Source: Dasyornis broadbenti (Eukaryota; Chordata; Aves; Passeriformes; Dasyornithidae). Taken from it: a DNA stretch of 64,000 nucleotides. A program made the position numbers and the translations under genes. How positions within the stretch are numbered: position 1 is the first letter of the stretch; the number at the start of each line of letters is the position of its first letter. The DNA is taken from positions 1 through 64,000 of the forward strand of contig VZRN01005408.1 of NCBI GenBank assembly GCA_013397935.1, written 5' to 3'. The notes beneath the pieces are model-generated. The model was not told the origin of the DNA. It made no database searches and worked only from the letters and a program-made list of their open reading frames with translations. Below are positions 36,401 through 51,400 of this stretch, one piece after another.

Positions 36401-39400
36401 CCACTTTCCTCATCTGGAGAACCGAAACGAGAACAACAGTAACCAAAACCAGCCTTGAGTAAAACACTGATTTTAATTTGAAAAAAACCCTTGCATTTTT
36501 AAATGCCACCATTTCTGCTAATTGATGTGCAACTTGGGCAGTTGGAAGTGCAGTTCCCAAAGTTGCCTGGAGATTGTGGGCTCCCCGTCGCTGCAAGTGC
36601 CCAAGGCCAAGCTGGACAGGGCTTGGAGCAACCTGGGATAGTGGGAGGTGTCCCTGCCCATGGCAGGGGTAGAACTGGATGCATTTTAAGGTCCCTTCCA
36701 ACCCAAACCATTCTGGGATTCTGTTTTTCTGTCCATCTCTTCACATCCTCACACACAATTGGAAAATCTGGCCTCTTTAGCTCAGGTTTGCAGATTAACA
36801 CTACATTCTCTACTTGTTCCATGGGAAAAGGTGGGGCTGTTTTTTGAGGCTTTTGGGGTTGCCTTGTTAGGGATCCCCTCAACAGACCCAACAGAATTCC
36901 CTTTTCCTCTTCCCTGCTCTCAGTTCTTGATTTGTTGCATAAAAACCTCTCTTTGTTTTTTTCTTTTTTTTTTTTTCTTCTTTTTTTAGAAACAGAAAAG
37001 ATCCCTGTAATGCGTGGGCAGTGGTTTATTGACGGGACTTGGCAACCTCTGGAAGAGGAGGAAAGTAACTTAATAGAACAGGAGCATCTCAACCGCTTCA
37101 AAGGCCAGCAGCTGCAGGAGAGCTTTGACATGGAAGTATCCAAACCTGTTGACGGGAAGGAGGGTAAGATTGTTTAGATCACTACAATGCATTTTTTTGG
37201 ATGCTTGGGATCTGTTTTTCCTAATTAGGAATGTGATCTGTGTTGGTTTTTCATCCTGCAGACCGGGGCACATCAATTTGCCCTCCCGTTCCCCAGGGTA
37301 GGATTTCCTGCTGCAGCACATTGGAGGAACGCTGTAAAAATTGTATTAGTGGATAAACATCTTGTTCCCATTTTGTTTCGTGTCTTTTAATTGTGATTGA
37401 AATCTCACTTCAAACTAAAATCTCTTGATGGGCCTAAAGAGTCAATGTCCAAATGCAAACTGGCTGATAGCTCTCTGGCCAGCATCCTTAATTCTGCCCT
37501 AAGGGGAGTAGGATCCGTTTTACAAATCACGTTTCTTTTTCCATTTTTATTCAGTCTGAATTTATTAGTTTTCAGCTGTAGTGAATCTTGGGCATTCATT
37601 CTGTTAGGGAAGTCCTTGCATTTCCATGAGCAGGCTGAGGATGTTCAGATTCATGTTGCTGGGAATCTTGGTCTAATGCATTGAACATTTTTAAAAATAG
37701 ATTTCTGAAATTACTGCTCTATTATTTAATACATACAGTTGAACGGATTGCTCAGAGCAGGTATTGCACAGCAAAAATTCAGTATTTTTGCCTTTCACAC
37801 TTTTGGGTGACCAATCTACAAACCACAAGCTGCAAGTGCAGAGAGCCCTCAAGATATTTCAGTAGGGGTTTGGTTGTGTTATTCTTTATAAAGAAACATA
37901 ATTTTATAAATTTCTTTATTTTCAAACTGCAGCTTTGAGCAAAGCAGTTACACAGTGTAGGAAGGGCTGTGTTTTGGCCATGAGTTCTTAGGTGTGAACT
38001 GCACGACCACACAAGTAAAATAATAAATTGGATGCACAGCAATACTCAGCGTAATTCTGTAATTACTGTAAGGAAAACCAGAGTGTCATTTGTTGATTTA
38101 GGGAGTTTTTTCAGCATTACAGAGAGTTTCTAACTCCCCTTTAAAACTTGTGAGGACTTTATGAATTTCTTTTTTTTTTTCCTGTTTGTGCTGCCTTAAA
38201 AGATCTTTTCATCTGGCCAAGGCTGCAGAACAATCTTCTGCTTCAACAGCTCTGTCAAAAAGGTGCATGAGGTGGTGTGAGCCCTGAGCCCAAGCACTGT
38301 GCCTGTACAAACACCCTTCTGGAAGGCACTTTTACCTGTGTTTCTGTGTGTCTGTGCTGGTTTATTGTCCCAGAGGCACAAAGCTCAGTGGTGTTGGTGG
38401 CTGGGATTTATGTTTTTACATGGAAAGCAAAATCTTTGTGGTTCCTGAGTGCTCCCAGCCGTTGGTAGCTTAATTTTGGATGGAAGGACGAGTGGCTTCA
38501 GTGGTACTTGGATTTTCCTTATAGAGTAAATTAAGAGTAAAAATTCGAAATGAATCTGTAAATATTCATTGGGAAGTTGGGTTTGTTTGGTTTTTTTTCA
38601 ATATAAAGTCTGGACTGTGGAACAGAAATTTTCAGATTTGGTGGTGGATGGACTGGGGAGAGTGATGAGAAAGATACAATCACTGATATTTACGAAAACA
38701 TAAAAGATCAGAAAAAGAAACTCCAAATTCAGGTGCCAGTGCCTTTTCTAAAACTAAAGTTAAAAACGGCAAAACCAAAAAAACCCCAAAAAACCCAGGT
38801 TACGTATGGCATGACTTCAAATGGAATATATGTCAATTCACCGACAAGTTTCAATAGGTTTTTTTAGTAGTTACAGGAGAGCTGCAAGACAGTTACAGCT
38901 ATCAGGGTGTGAAAAGTGGTTTTGTCATTCTAATGTGTCTCTCAATTCCTCTTGGATCCTCTGACATCCATGATTCCCATCTGCAGTGGCACTGGGAGAA
39001 GCTTTGCAGCTTGCATTACCGCTGGTGAAGTAAACATAATTGGCTGAATTAAAGTTTGTAAATTTCCTAAATGCTCCAAACTGTTGTAATTGCATCCTGT
39101 GTGAAACAGATTTTGGTGCCATCAAGGTTTACAGGTACCTGTTATTTAAAATTAGTGAGAATCGAAATAAATCTGTAAATACTCATTGGGAAGCAAAGTG
39201 ACTCTTCCCAGTGCTGCGATAAAGCGTTGTGAGGGACGAAGAACTGCCCGTGTGCTCTGACTCCTCAGCAAAATTAATACAAGCTGCTGTAACAGTCTCT
39301 TTGTACTCAGAATTACTCCAGTGATTAGATTTATCAGTTCTGCTCCTGGATTGAGGCGTGTTAACAAGGAAATAACCAAGCTTCATCCAGGGCTTTGGTT

Positions 39401-42400
39401 GGTGATAGGACGGATAAATGGCCCATTATTCAGCTCTTAATCCTAGCGAACCTTTCCTCTGAAAGTGCAGAATTATTCAGGAAAAGCGTCTCCAACCTCC
39501 AGCCTACAAACGATGCCCATGCTGACTTCCAGTGGTTTTTGGGAGCACAGTGAGCTTTAAATGCAGAAGGTAACAGAGCACAGATGACAGGGAATCATTT
39601 CCCAAGCTCTGTTTTCCATGGGGCAGCCTGGAGATCACTCCTTGGCCAAGCAAACTGTAGTTGTATTTTGATTTTCGTCCTTACAAAGGATTTAATTTCA
39701 CGCCCTGCGAAATGAACTGCGTTTCTGATGCCTGGTGCCAGTGACTCCTCTTGGTGTCTGATCCCCTTCAGTGCATCAGATAAATTACTGTTATAATGGC
39801 AGGGTGCAGAAATGGGGCACTTCATGATCAAAAGGAGCGAGGCCAGCGGGTCAAGGGAGGGGATTCTGTCCTTCTGCTCTGGTGAGACCCCCCCTGGAAT
39901 TCTGTGTGCATCTCTGGAGCCAGGCTGGGAGAGCTGGGGGTGTTCACCTGGAGGAGAGAAGGCTCCAGGGAGGAGAGAGACACCTATTCAGCAGAGAATA
40001 AGCTTAAAATTTACAGAACGACGTAAGATTTAGAAACTGCCTTTTCTTCGTGCTTAGGCAGACGGTGAGGTGAGTTCAGGACCTATCTGAAGTAGCCCAT
40101 CAAAGGAGCAGCATTTTCCAGAGATTTCTGTCATATCCAGGCTGTTGTAAGATAAAGCAAGACCGGTTCAGGTCCTATCACCCATTGCTCCGTGATTTTT
40201 TTCAGGTATATTCGTTTTATGATGATAAAGTGAAGCTGAAAGCTTTATTCATGTGATAGGAAGGTAGGAGTAGTTCTTTGTGTTTGCACAGAGAGATGCT
40301 CAAAATTCAGCTGGAAATCACCCAAGCAACCTGATTCGAGCCTGAAATTGGATCTGACTTTAAAGTTGATCCTGATCTGTGAAGAGGGTTGGAACACATG
40401 AACCCCAGCAGTGCCTCTGCCAGAAATTACTCTGTGATCAAGTCTGTGATTCCATGATAGCTGATAAGAAATACAGAGGGGGAAAAAAAAAAAAAATCCT
40501 GTCAGTCAGAAGCAGAATTAATATTTCAGTGCATTGATTTTGAGACAGCATAACTCTATTGTTTTTTTTTCCTTACAGAATTTCAGCATGTGGTTATTGC
40601 CACAAAACCTCTAAAAAATGTATTTGGAAGAGCTGTTTTTGTTTTTTTTTTTTTTGTCTTAGGTTTCAAACGGTATTTTCTCCCTGGGTAAAAAGTTCAT
40701 ACAGATTTTTGTCACAGCTGAGTTAACCTTTAATGGGAAAGACCTATCCATAGAATCTTGGAGTTGTGCAGATCGGGAGGGATCTCTGGGGATGCTCAGA
40801 GCCACAGAGCTGATGACAGGAGGTTGCTCAGGATGATTCCCGTGGGATTTTCAGAGACTCCACAACCTCTCTGGGCAGCCTGTTCAGTATTTTACCACCC
40901 TCACCGCAAAAAGCAGTTTTTCTTCTTGGATTTTCTTGGATTTCCTCTGTTCATTCTTCCCGGGGGTTGCATTCCTGCAGCCAGTAAAATATTGTAGGCC
41001 AAGTTATTCCGTGGAATCCCAAGTGCTGGAGCTCTGAGCTCGATTTTTTTCCCCCCACCTCTAGAGAAATGATGTGCAACAATAAATGCTCTTCGTTTGC
41101 ACCTGTACTGAGGCACCCTGGCCCAGGATAACAGTGGCGGGTGACACGAATATGAATGTCGCTCACTCCACTGCATCAGGGAGTGCTGGATGCTGCTGGG
41201 GCCTTGCAGAACAGGGCAGCAGGAGGGTGTTTTGTCTAATCTAACTTTTAATCATCCTCTTTCGCTCTTGGGGGAAAAAAAAAAAAAAACAACAGAGCTG
41301 TGCTTAAAACTGAGTTTTTTAGTACATTTAGGAAGGGTCAGTGTGTTGTACCTGTAGCAGGGAGGGGGATGATGCTGCATTCGTGTGACTCTGATGACAC
41401 CTCTGATGTCCCAGCTCTGTCTTACTGATGCCTTCAGCTCTGCTGTAATGTCATAACTGGTTATGAAGAGTGAAGAGAGTGAATTTGGGGATTTGGGGCC
41501 TCACGCTTTCTGCTACAAAATCTGGTTTTTAAGTATATACTTTCTAGTTCTTTCCAGAAAATGTATCTTTTTTTTTTTTTTTCCTATGAAAAGTGATACT
41601 AATGAAAAAAAAAATGACACCCCTTTTAAAAATTTTACTTTGAAGCTCACGTTTTTACTTTTAGTTCTCTACTACCTCCCTCCCTTCTCCCTCCCTTCTT
41701 TGTTCAAATGGAGAGGATATAAGGAGAAATCAGATGCTGCATGTCTTAAGAGAAAGCATTCCCAAGGTACAGTAATTGGAGATTTCTTTTTTTTTTCCTT
41801 TTTTTTTTTAAGTGCTCCTGGCTTAGGAAGCTTTAAATCCTAGTTTGCTTGTCTCAGATAAATGTTAGATTTACATGAGCTGTATTCATGCCATTTCCTT
41901 CCAAGGGGAAGGAAAAAGCATCCTTAAACCTTAGAAGAAAAGTAGAAGTGTTGTGAGTCCTAGAGAAAAGTAGATGCTCACAGTGTCATGCAGTAATTCT
42001 TATTAGAATTGTTTGTGACTGATGAAAAATGTGAACGTTTGTTTCTTGCACTCTTTTTGTGTGGTTTGGTTCTATCCAATGAAATAAAATCGAGGGTTTT
42101 TTTAGAATTGCAGCAGGCCTGGTATGAGAGAAATCCTTTCAGAGAAGGAACAGAGGGTTTCTGCCAGATTGTGTTTTGTTTGCCGCTTTCTTTTGGATAA
42201 TAATCTTAAAATTGATGTTGTAATTTATTTTTGCTGCCGTTTTGGAATGGAATGAGACTCTGGACATGGGGAGCTGTATGGAATATGGCTAAAGGCTGCT
42301 GTGCTGCAGAAAACAGCCCTGACCTTTGCAGCAGCTGATGTCGTGCAAATTTATTTCAGCAAGTGGGGGGGGATCTTACAGAAGCCATTAATGGTTGCAG

Positions 42401-45400
42401 GAGGCTCCAAAGTTCTTGTCACTGGGCTCCCTCTGCCCCCATTAAAGCCAGCAGTGATTAAACTTTCACTGACTGCAGTGATTATGGAGCTGGACTTCTA
42501 AAACCTTTAATTTAAAATGTAAATGCATGTGCGAGGTTTAGAGTTATTTTTGTCATACCTTGTATTCTTTTAGCTCCTGGGGATGTTGTGAACTCTGAGA
42601 ATTTATTTTGACACGCATAGATGTTTGCCTTTTCACTGCCTCTAATTATTTTTTTAAGCACTTGGGTCCAAATGAAAATACCTGAAATCAAAATGTTTCG
42701 TAGTAAATTTTCTCCTGCCTCTTCTCACACAATGAACTCAAATCTGATAAAGGTGAATCAGTGTAGCTCAAGCAATAAGAAAGGATTTCTGCCTTTTCTT
42801 TTGTAAATTGTAATTTTGAAATCATGCTGCGCAATTTTTTTTCCTCAGATCATGCTCGCTTGTGGTAATGAACGTGCTTGAATTTAAAATAAAATTGATA
42901 TTAGGTGGTTATGTAACAAGCAGTGGCACTGATCAATTGAGAGGTGGTGAAGTGCAATATAAAAATGACAACAGTGGGAGACATTTTTAATTAAGACCAA
43001 TGGCCTTTTTAATGTGGGTTGCTTTTTTTTTTTTAATAAGTAAGGAAAGGTTTTTTTAATCTCCAGGTTCATGTACCAGAACCTCAGAGTTGTTTAAGAA
43101 GGAACAGCAGCAGCCAAATTACGCTCTCAGCTCCCTGGTACCATGTGTCAGGCTTTTGTGTAGCACCTGCTGCTTGCAAGACGGATTAATTTAAAAACCC
43201 TTGGGGAAAAAAAAAGAAGGCAGGAAAGGTTTTGAGACAGTCTGTATCCCTCCTCTAGTCTTCATCCCGACTGGAATGACAGTGCCTTTGTCACTGGAGG
43301 CAGTGGCAGCTCTGAGCACTTCAAAGATGCTTTTCCCTGGATTGATTTTGACTCGAGCACCGTCAGATTCTGGGAGAAAAGATCCCATCCCGTGCTTTGG
43401 TCTCGGCAGGTGGATGAAGGCATCAAGTAGAAAAGCAGGTCCTTAGCTAGAACAGGTGTTTAATTGTGAGCAGTTGGCCCCAGGAGCTGTTCAGCTCCTC
43501 CATCTGGGAGCTGGGGGTTGTTTCCACGTGCACGTCCCCGGCTTCTCCATGGGTTTCTTGCCATGAGCATAAACACGGTGCAGGATTTCTGCTCCTCGGT
43601 TATTCTCCGTTTCTTTGACTCAAGATGAGTCAAAAGCCTAATTAAGATCAGGTTCTGCAAGGCTTTAGGAACACCTCGTCTGTATTTTGTGGTTACCTCT
43701 TCATTTTTTATGTTTAAACCTTTTAGGGTTTTTTTTTTCCCTCAGAGTTCATTTATTTTGGTGAAACTGGAGGTTTGTGTGATAATAACCATTGATTTCT
43801 TCAGCTGAAAGAAATCCTTTCTTGATCCCATCTTTCACCTCCAGCGGGGTTGAGCCTTCCCTGTGCTCACACTGTAGGTGTCTGTCTTGGTTGGTATTCC
43901 TGAAAAATGTTTGATTTCTAATTTCTGGCTACAAAGGAATTCAAATTCTGGCCTCATTTCCAAGGACTCGGCCTTCAATCCCAAACTAAAATCCTAGAAA
44001 GGCCTAGGTTGGAAGGGACCTTAAAGCTCATCTCATTCCAGCGCCTGCCATGGAGTTGGAATCTCATTCCAACCCCTTCCACTATCCCAGGTTGCTCCAA
44101 GCCCTCTCCAGCCTGGCCTGGAATATTCCAGGGATCCAGGGGCAGCCACAGCTTCTCCGGGCACCGTGTGCCAGGGCCTCACCACTCTGAGCAAGGAATT
44201 TCTTCCTTACATTTCATCTAAATCTCTCTTCCCTTAGTTTAAAACCCTCCCCTCTTGTCCTGTCACTATCTCCCCATGTAAAAAGTTGCTCCCCCTCTTT
44301 TAAAAGCCCCCTCCACGTTCTGGGAGGCTGCTATGAGGCCTGCCTGGAGCCTCCTCTTCTCCAGAAAAGCGTGCAGGATACCTGGGGAAGATGCACCTCC
44401 AGAGATGTCTGCAGGAACGCTGTCAGCATCAGGGAAGTGCCACATGGAAACAAATCCATGAGAAGGCTGGTCCAGAGGGACATTTCTGTCCCCATGGTTT
44501 TATGGGAGAGGTGTCCTGCACAGTCAGGTCTCAGTGGAGCTCGGCAGCATCCCAGCCTGGTGCCCTGGAGAGACTCCTCAAGTGTGGAATTTGAGCTCCT
44601 GGAGGACCCAGCAGGCAGAGGGATGAGCACAAAGAGATTCCCCTGTGCCTGCTCCGCTGCCTGCTCTGAATTCTGCACCTTGGCTCCCTCAGCCAGGCTG
44701 GGACACGCCTCGGTGGCTTCCCGCCACACTGTGACAGCTCCTGGCGTGCACAGCCCCCGAGCTGTCAGTCTGAGCCTCTCTGGAGCTGCCAGGAGGTTCC
44801 CAGGACAGTCACTGCTCCTTCTGCACTGGGAATGTCAATCCTGTTATCTCCTCATCCTCAGGAAACATCACTTCCCTTCCTCAGGTTCAGTTTCACACCA
44901 GCAGTGGCAGCCCTTGATGTCCCATACCTACAAAGCACAGTTTGCATATTTTTCATTGTTTTTAGGATGTTTCTTTCCAAGCCGCTGTCAAATCCTCTCC
45001 AAAGACACATTTTTGTGTTCCCTGTCTCACTATTTACCCTCCCTGAGGCTGTCAGCAGCAGAAGCTCCTTTTGGTTGAACTCTCAGTTCTCTTAATCTCT
45101 TCACTGTCAAACAATCACAGAATCGAATCCCAGAATGGTTTGGGTTGGAAGGGACCTTAAAGCTCATCTCATTCCACGCCTGCTATGGACAGGGACACCT
45201 CCCACTATCCCAGGTCACTCCAAGCCCTGTCCAGCCTGGGGCAAAATGTTTGTGGACATCACATCCGGGGTTTGAGGATGAAGAGCCATCCCAATGTTTA
45301 TACAAATTAAAAAGGGAAGATAAAAATCTTAGCCCACCTCAGTAAGAGGGTTGGTCTGTGGCACTGACCCCCAAGCAGTGCATCCCATGGGATTTCAGAA

Positions 45401-48400
45401 CAGAATGCCAGTGTGGACCATCCAGCTTTGGTTGGTTGGTTTTGTTAGTTTGTTTTTTAACTTTTAAAGGAATGTACCTGTTCCTGGCTGGTAGGATGTT
45501 GTTATCCCCAATCCTGCCCTGGAGTGTGTGGTGCCTTTGGAATGTCCTGCAGCCTCTGCTTGTCAGTGATGGGGGCTCTCTGCTGGTGGTTTGGACTTCG
45601 TGCATGGACAGCCCCTCCAAAGCAAGGAATGTGTCTGCAAACAAAATTTACTGGTGCAATCGGGATGAAATGTAAATATATCAGTTAAAATTGCAAAAGT
45701 TATTACTTTGTTTGGTAGATCCTCTGGAAAGCATTGTCCACATGTCTCTTCTGGGTTCTGCCCCTTACTCCTGATATTCTGTGGCTAAAGGAAAACTGAA
45801 AAGCAGGGACCAACACATGATTTGTTTTGTATTGTTCTGTGTGCTGGGTAGAAGGGAAGACTTTACAGTCCAAGTGCTGTGAGAAATTTATCTGAGCTTG
45901 AATGCAACGAGGATATTAATAACACATCTCAGAGAGGTCAGTCTGCTGTCAAGGGACAAGTTTGGTCCTGCTGGAGGTCACTGGCAGTTTCATGTGGTGT
46001 TTTGTTCACAGTAGACCCAGTTTTTAAGTTTCTCTTTTGAAAGCATCACTAAAGATGCTGAAGATTCCCTGGAAGCCCAGAATGGTTTGAGTCAAGAGGG
46101 ACCTTAAAGGCCATCCTGTTCCACCCCTGCCATGGGCAGGGACACCTCCCACTATCCCAGGCTGCTCCAAGCCCTGTCCAACCTGGCCGTGGACACTTCC
46201 AGGGGTCCAGGGGCAGCCACAGCTGCTCTGGGATCCTGTGCCAGGGCCTCACCACTCTCACAGGGAACAATTCCTTCCCAATATCCCATCTATCCCTGCC
46301 CTCTGGCAGTGGGAAGCCATTCCCTGTGTCCTGTCCCTCCATCCCTTGTCCCCAGTCCCTCTCCAGCTCTCCTGGAGCCCCTTTAGGCCCTGCCAGGGGC
46401 TCTGAGCTCTCCCAGGATCCTTCTCCTCTCCAGGTGAATACCCCCAGCTCTCTGCTGGTCAAATTTCTTTGGATGCAGCCCAGGACACATTTGGGCTGCA
46501 AACACACGTGGCTGGCTCGTGTTGATCTTCTCATCCACCAACACCCCAAAATCCCTCTCCTTGGGGCTTCTCTCAATCCATTCTCCCTCCAGCCTGGATT
46601 TGTGCTTGGCATTGCCCTGCCCCAGGTGCAGGACCTCGCACTTGGCCCTGCTGAGCTTCATTTGCAGTTCCTCAGTCCTTTCACATCTTGTAGTTGATGC
46701 TGATATTCCTTCAGTGTCCACGTTCAGGAAGAGCAACATAAAAGTCAGGAATTTGTTCTTCGCAAGTGAGAATAATCAATGCAGAGTAAGGAAAAGCTGC
46801 TTCTTCCTGTTTATTCTTTCCAATAGACAGTCTGGACTCGATTCCAGAAGGAATTGAAGGATCACTGCTCCCCAAACTGCTGTTTTTCCAGTGGTAATAA
46901 GAGATTCAACCACGCCTCTTCTTCTTTCTGGACATTGAACACAACTTCCTCCAAAGGCATCAAGCTTCCCCAGGATCATTCTCTGAGAGGGATTTTGCAG
47001 AACACAGGTGGAACAATTCTTGAGGACCATTTCTGCTCTTCAAAGTCAGGCTTCCTCTTCTTGCTCTGTCAGTGTAAAACAGTGATGTAATTCCAGTTAT
47101 TTTGGTGAGTCAGTTGTTTACCACAACACAAGGGCTAATCCTCTCCTAATCCCCTTGTTCCTTACAGATTTCATTTGGGTTTTCATCAGTCTATGTCAAG
47201 TCTGTCTGCTTTGACAAAGAAACAAGAAATATTATAGGAGAAAGGTCTCTACATCTGGCTGAGCATGGCTGGTCTGTGCTGCAGCAGTTAAAATTGGAAA
47301 TTGTGATGGCTCAGGCTTTCTCAGAACGTTTTCAGACGAGCATAAAAAATTCGTTTGGGTGGTTCAAGTAGGAGGCAGGTTAGAGCTCTGCTTGCTGTGG
47401 AAAAAACAGCCCCAAAAGAACCCCTCTGGGTGTTTTCCATGACTTTGGACTTTCCAGCAAGAGCAGTGACAGTTAAATAACCATTTCTTCGGGCACTGGG
47501 CTATTGCTGTTGTCAGCTCTCCAGATGTTGTGCACCCCACGTTGGAGGAGACCTCAGCAGCAAGTTTTGGTGAGATCCAAATTGCCGTAAATCAGCTGTG
47601 GCTGCTGCAAGCCCCAAGCCTGAGATGATTTTGATTTGCATCACAACGTGCCTATTGTTTAATCCTGACAGTCAGGCTGCGTGTCATGAGGTCGGGCCCG
47701 GAGCTCAGTCGGTTCCAAATCTGGAAAACACAATCAGCGCACAGGGAAAAAATACCCAACCACTGGAGCTCTTAGTGGCTTTTGAAAGAGCTGAATTCTG
47801 TTCTGTGCCAGAAATTGCTCATTCAGAGGCTCATTGAGCTGCATTTCCAGCTCTGAGGTGTTTCTGAAAGGGAAGAAATGCAATGGAGACTTCTAGCAAG
47901 GAAGCCTTGAAAGCCTCTGTGTTAGAGCAGAGCAGCTCTCACAGGAGACAGGGCTGAAATTCCACTTTTTTTAGTGATGACAATACCTGGGGCAGCCACC
48001 TGATCATCACACCCACCTCTGGTCCTTCAGGATCCATCATCCTGCCCCCTTTAAGGGAATATTTTCGAAACCTCCCACCCCAAAATGAGGGCAGGAGGGG
48101 AATATGTGACATGTCCTCACAGGTGGTCTCCAAAACTGCCGCTTGTCCTGCTCAGATTAACCCTACATGTCAAAATTTCTCCAGGTAAGGAATAACAGGA
48201 ATTCAGGCATCATGGAGCTCTAGATTTTCACCTGTACATAAATCCCCTATTCTCTCTCTCTTTGTGTGTTTGAAAAAGTTTTTCTTTCCCCTCTTACCCA
48301 CCTGACTCCAGTGTTGTTCCTTTTTTGCTGCAGCTATTCATAGTCTAAAGCTGAGTCGCAACCACGTGGACTGGCACAGCGTGGATGAAGTGTATCTGTA

Positions 48401-51400
48401 CAGTGATGCCACCACATCCAAAATTGCAAGGACTGTTACACAAAAGCTGGGCTTTTCCAAAGGTAATCTTCCCCAGAGTTTGTAAGGAATATTGTAAATG
48501 CCAGCATTTTAAGCTTGTTGCTTTAACTCCAGAAGGAAATTTCGAGTTTTAATGCGAGTAGCCTACTTTGGCCGTTGTATTTTTTTTATTTTATATGAGT
48601 ATTCAGAGTCCTGAGATTGTGTATCTAATTGTAACTAGATATGAATCTTATTTTTTTTTTTATTTTATTTATATTATATATTTGACTTATACTTGAATTT
48701 TATTCCCTATTTTATTTTATTCCCTTTAGTGATGGGTTTGGACGCAGCAGTTAGCACTGTATGACAAATATATTAAAATATTACAGTGGCAGAGTCCAGC
48801 AGCTACTGCAAAGTTAGAATTAGAATTATTACTGTGCTAATACAAATATTACAGTTGCTTGTGCAACCTTAACTTTACTGCTGGGTACTTACACACTGTG
48901 GTGCATTCCATAAATACATGACCGTACCTTTCCTCTCCCCACCTCCATCCAGCCTTTTTCTCTGTTCATGAAACACAAGTATGACCTGACAGGAAAGGGC
49001 ATTTAGACAGAAATTATTTCCAGTAGGAATTCAGGCTCATTTAAGCTCAAAACTCCCAGTCAGAAAGGCAGGAAGGCTGAGATGGTCGGGAGAGAATGTG
49101 GTGTCTCTCAAGGAAAAATCAGATTATTGCCAGCCTAGAAAATGGGAACTTGTCCTGTGCAGGACACCAAAACAAGAGCCTACACGTCTGGTATGTTCTT
49201 GAAGAGGCAAGGTCAGGTAATAGGTCTGACTTTAGTCTCCATCTCGCTGCCCTGTAATTAATGCCCTCTTACCCCCCAGGGCTCCTGGGTGGATACTTAA
49301 TTAACGTTTCTTAAAAAAAATAATATCATTCAGCAGTTCAGTTCCAGACAAATGAAGACATTTATCCAGAACACCATTGGGATAATGTGTAATAAATAAT
49401 GGTATCTGCCCTAAACTATTTGTGGGGTGGGATATAGAAGCTCACTTGGTAAACAAAACCTGTCTTGGGTAAAAAATGCCCTTGTTGGGTTTGGGGTGTT
49501 TTCCTCCTCTTTGAAACCCAAAAAAGTTGTTAGTTCCTGTTGTTGAGGCCGGCACTGGTGCCTGGTGTGGTCCCCTGTGTGTCACTAGAGGGGGATGGAG
49601 GCACGTTGTGCCCGTGGGTGTGTCAGCCCATCAGCACAGCAGGCAGAAAATGCCCGCATTTACCCTGCAGAGTTGATTTTTGGTTTGGCCACCGAGCTGG
49701 AGAACCGATGGGGAAATGTGAGGCTGGATCAGCTCAAAATAAAACAGGTTTTCCTCATCAAAATGCAAAATTGTGGAGGTTTTCAACCAGCTGCTCTTAA
49801 TTGGGGTGGATAAAGTGCTAACATTTAATCATTTACATGGCCAGGTCATTTCCATGATCATTCCATGCTGTGGGAGTAAGGTGGAGACAGAAGGAAGTTT
49901 CATGACTGAGACACCCAGGAGAAGGGTGTTGTGTTGTAAAAGTGGGTGCGCAACTGTTTTGTGAAGAGTTGTTTTTCAAAACTTACCCAAAATGAGTTCC
50001 CTTTGCAGCGGAAATGGGTATTGATATCACCCGGGTGCTCAGATCTTCCAGGGGTTTAAAAGTGCATGTATTTAAAAATAGATGCTAATCCTTCAATTTT
50101 GTGATGATACATTATGTAATCTGATTTTCAGTGTGTTGGTCTGAGGAAAGCCAGGCTTCTGTCAGCAGATGAGACCCCAAGATGCACTTGGCAGAGTGTC
50201 ACTGATGCGGGATGATTTTCTTTCTGCAGCTTCGAGCAGTGGGACGAGGCTACACAGAGGCTATGTAGAAGAAGCCACGTTGGAAGACAAGCCCCCACAG
50301 ACCAGCCACATCGTGTTTGTGGTGCATGGCATTGGGCAGAAAATGGACCAAGGAAGGATCATCAAAAACACGGCCATGTGAGTGCGCCGGAATGTTTGGA
50401 GTGGCCTCAATGGAAGGATGAGGTTGTTAAGCGACAGCAGAGCCTTTGGTTTGGGCTGAACCTTTCCCTGTTTCCTTCTCCTCCTCTTCCCCTGAGTCAT
50501 TAATCTGTACATTGTGGGTGCACTATTTTTCATGTTAATTGGGATGTATGGACTTAGGCCGAAAGAGCAAAGGTTTATTCTGATTTTATCACCAGCATTT
50601 GTGACTTTTAGAGAGGACATAACTTCAAGCTGCACCAGGGGAGGCTCAGGTTGAACATCAGCAGGAATTTCTCCATGGAAAGGGTTGTCAGGCCTTGGAA
50701 GGGGCTGCCCAGGGAGGTTTGGAGTCCCCATCTCTGGAGGTGTCCAGGGAAGGCCTGGACGTGGCACTCAGTGCTCTGGGCTGGGGACAGGGTGGGGATC
50801 GGGCCCAGCTTGGACTCGATGACCTTGGAGGCCTTTTCCAGCCAAAAGGATTCCGTGTGAAATTCTGGCACCTGAGGTCAGTGACTCTCCTGAGCAGGGA
50901 GAGGTTTTTAATTTGGTCAAAATCGAGGGGAATGTTGTTTCAAAGTGCTACATGGCTGAATTCAGTGGGTTAGGAATAGGGAGTGAGTAACTGAGCAGAA
51001 AATTTTTGATTAAGTGGTATGGGAAAGTTAATGTCAGAGTGGAATCTCTCAGAGCTGGGATAGTGGGCAAGCAAACTGTATCCCATAAAAGAGGGAGAAT
51101 GGGATGATTCCTAACAGGACAGAAGCCCTTCATGGAGCTGGAAGCTGTTGCTGTGGCACTGCTCACGGAGTTCTGTGCCCAGAGCCCGGCTGAAAAGCAA
51201 AATGCGATGAAAAGGCTGTGAAGTCCCTTCACTGAATGTGCAGAGTGGTTTGCTAATGGCTGTTGGGAATGATGTTTCCCAGAGCTGCGGCTGCCCCATT
51301 CCTGGGAGTGTTCAAGGCCAGGTCGGGGCCCTGGTCTGGTGAGTGCCATCCTTGCTCATGCCAGGGGTTGGAACTTCGTGGTCTTTAAGTCCCTTCCAAC

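Larger units (their letters stand above)
32561..36555. other. DDHD1 intron 1, last part
   Basis: AT-rich unique DNA with poly(T) and GATA/TA microsatellites, free of recognisable CR1 until 36556. No coding sequence was recognised. Confidence 0.65.

Noticed and set aside
36932..36989. Upstream extension of the exon 2 frame to a Met at 36932
   Set aside because: It is the polypyrimidine tract of the acceptor translated as Phe; the splice acceptor at 36988-36989 and frame continuity from exon 1 define the exon start.
44371..45078. 235-codon + strand frame in intron 2
   Set aside because: It begins next to a CR1 end, lacks any known domain and has no matching splice sites; likely chance in GC-rich unique DNA.
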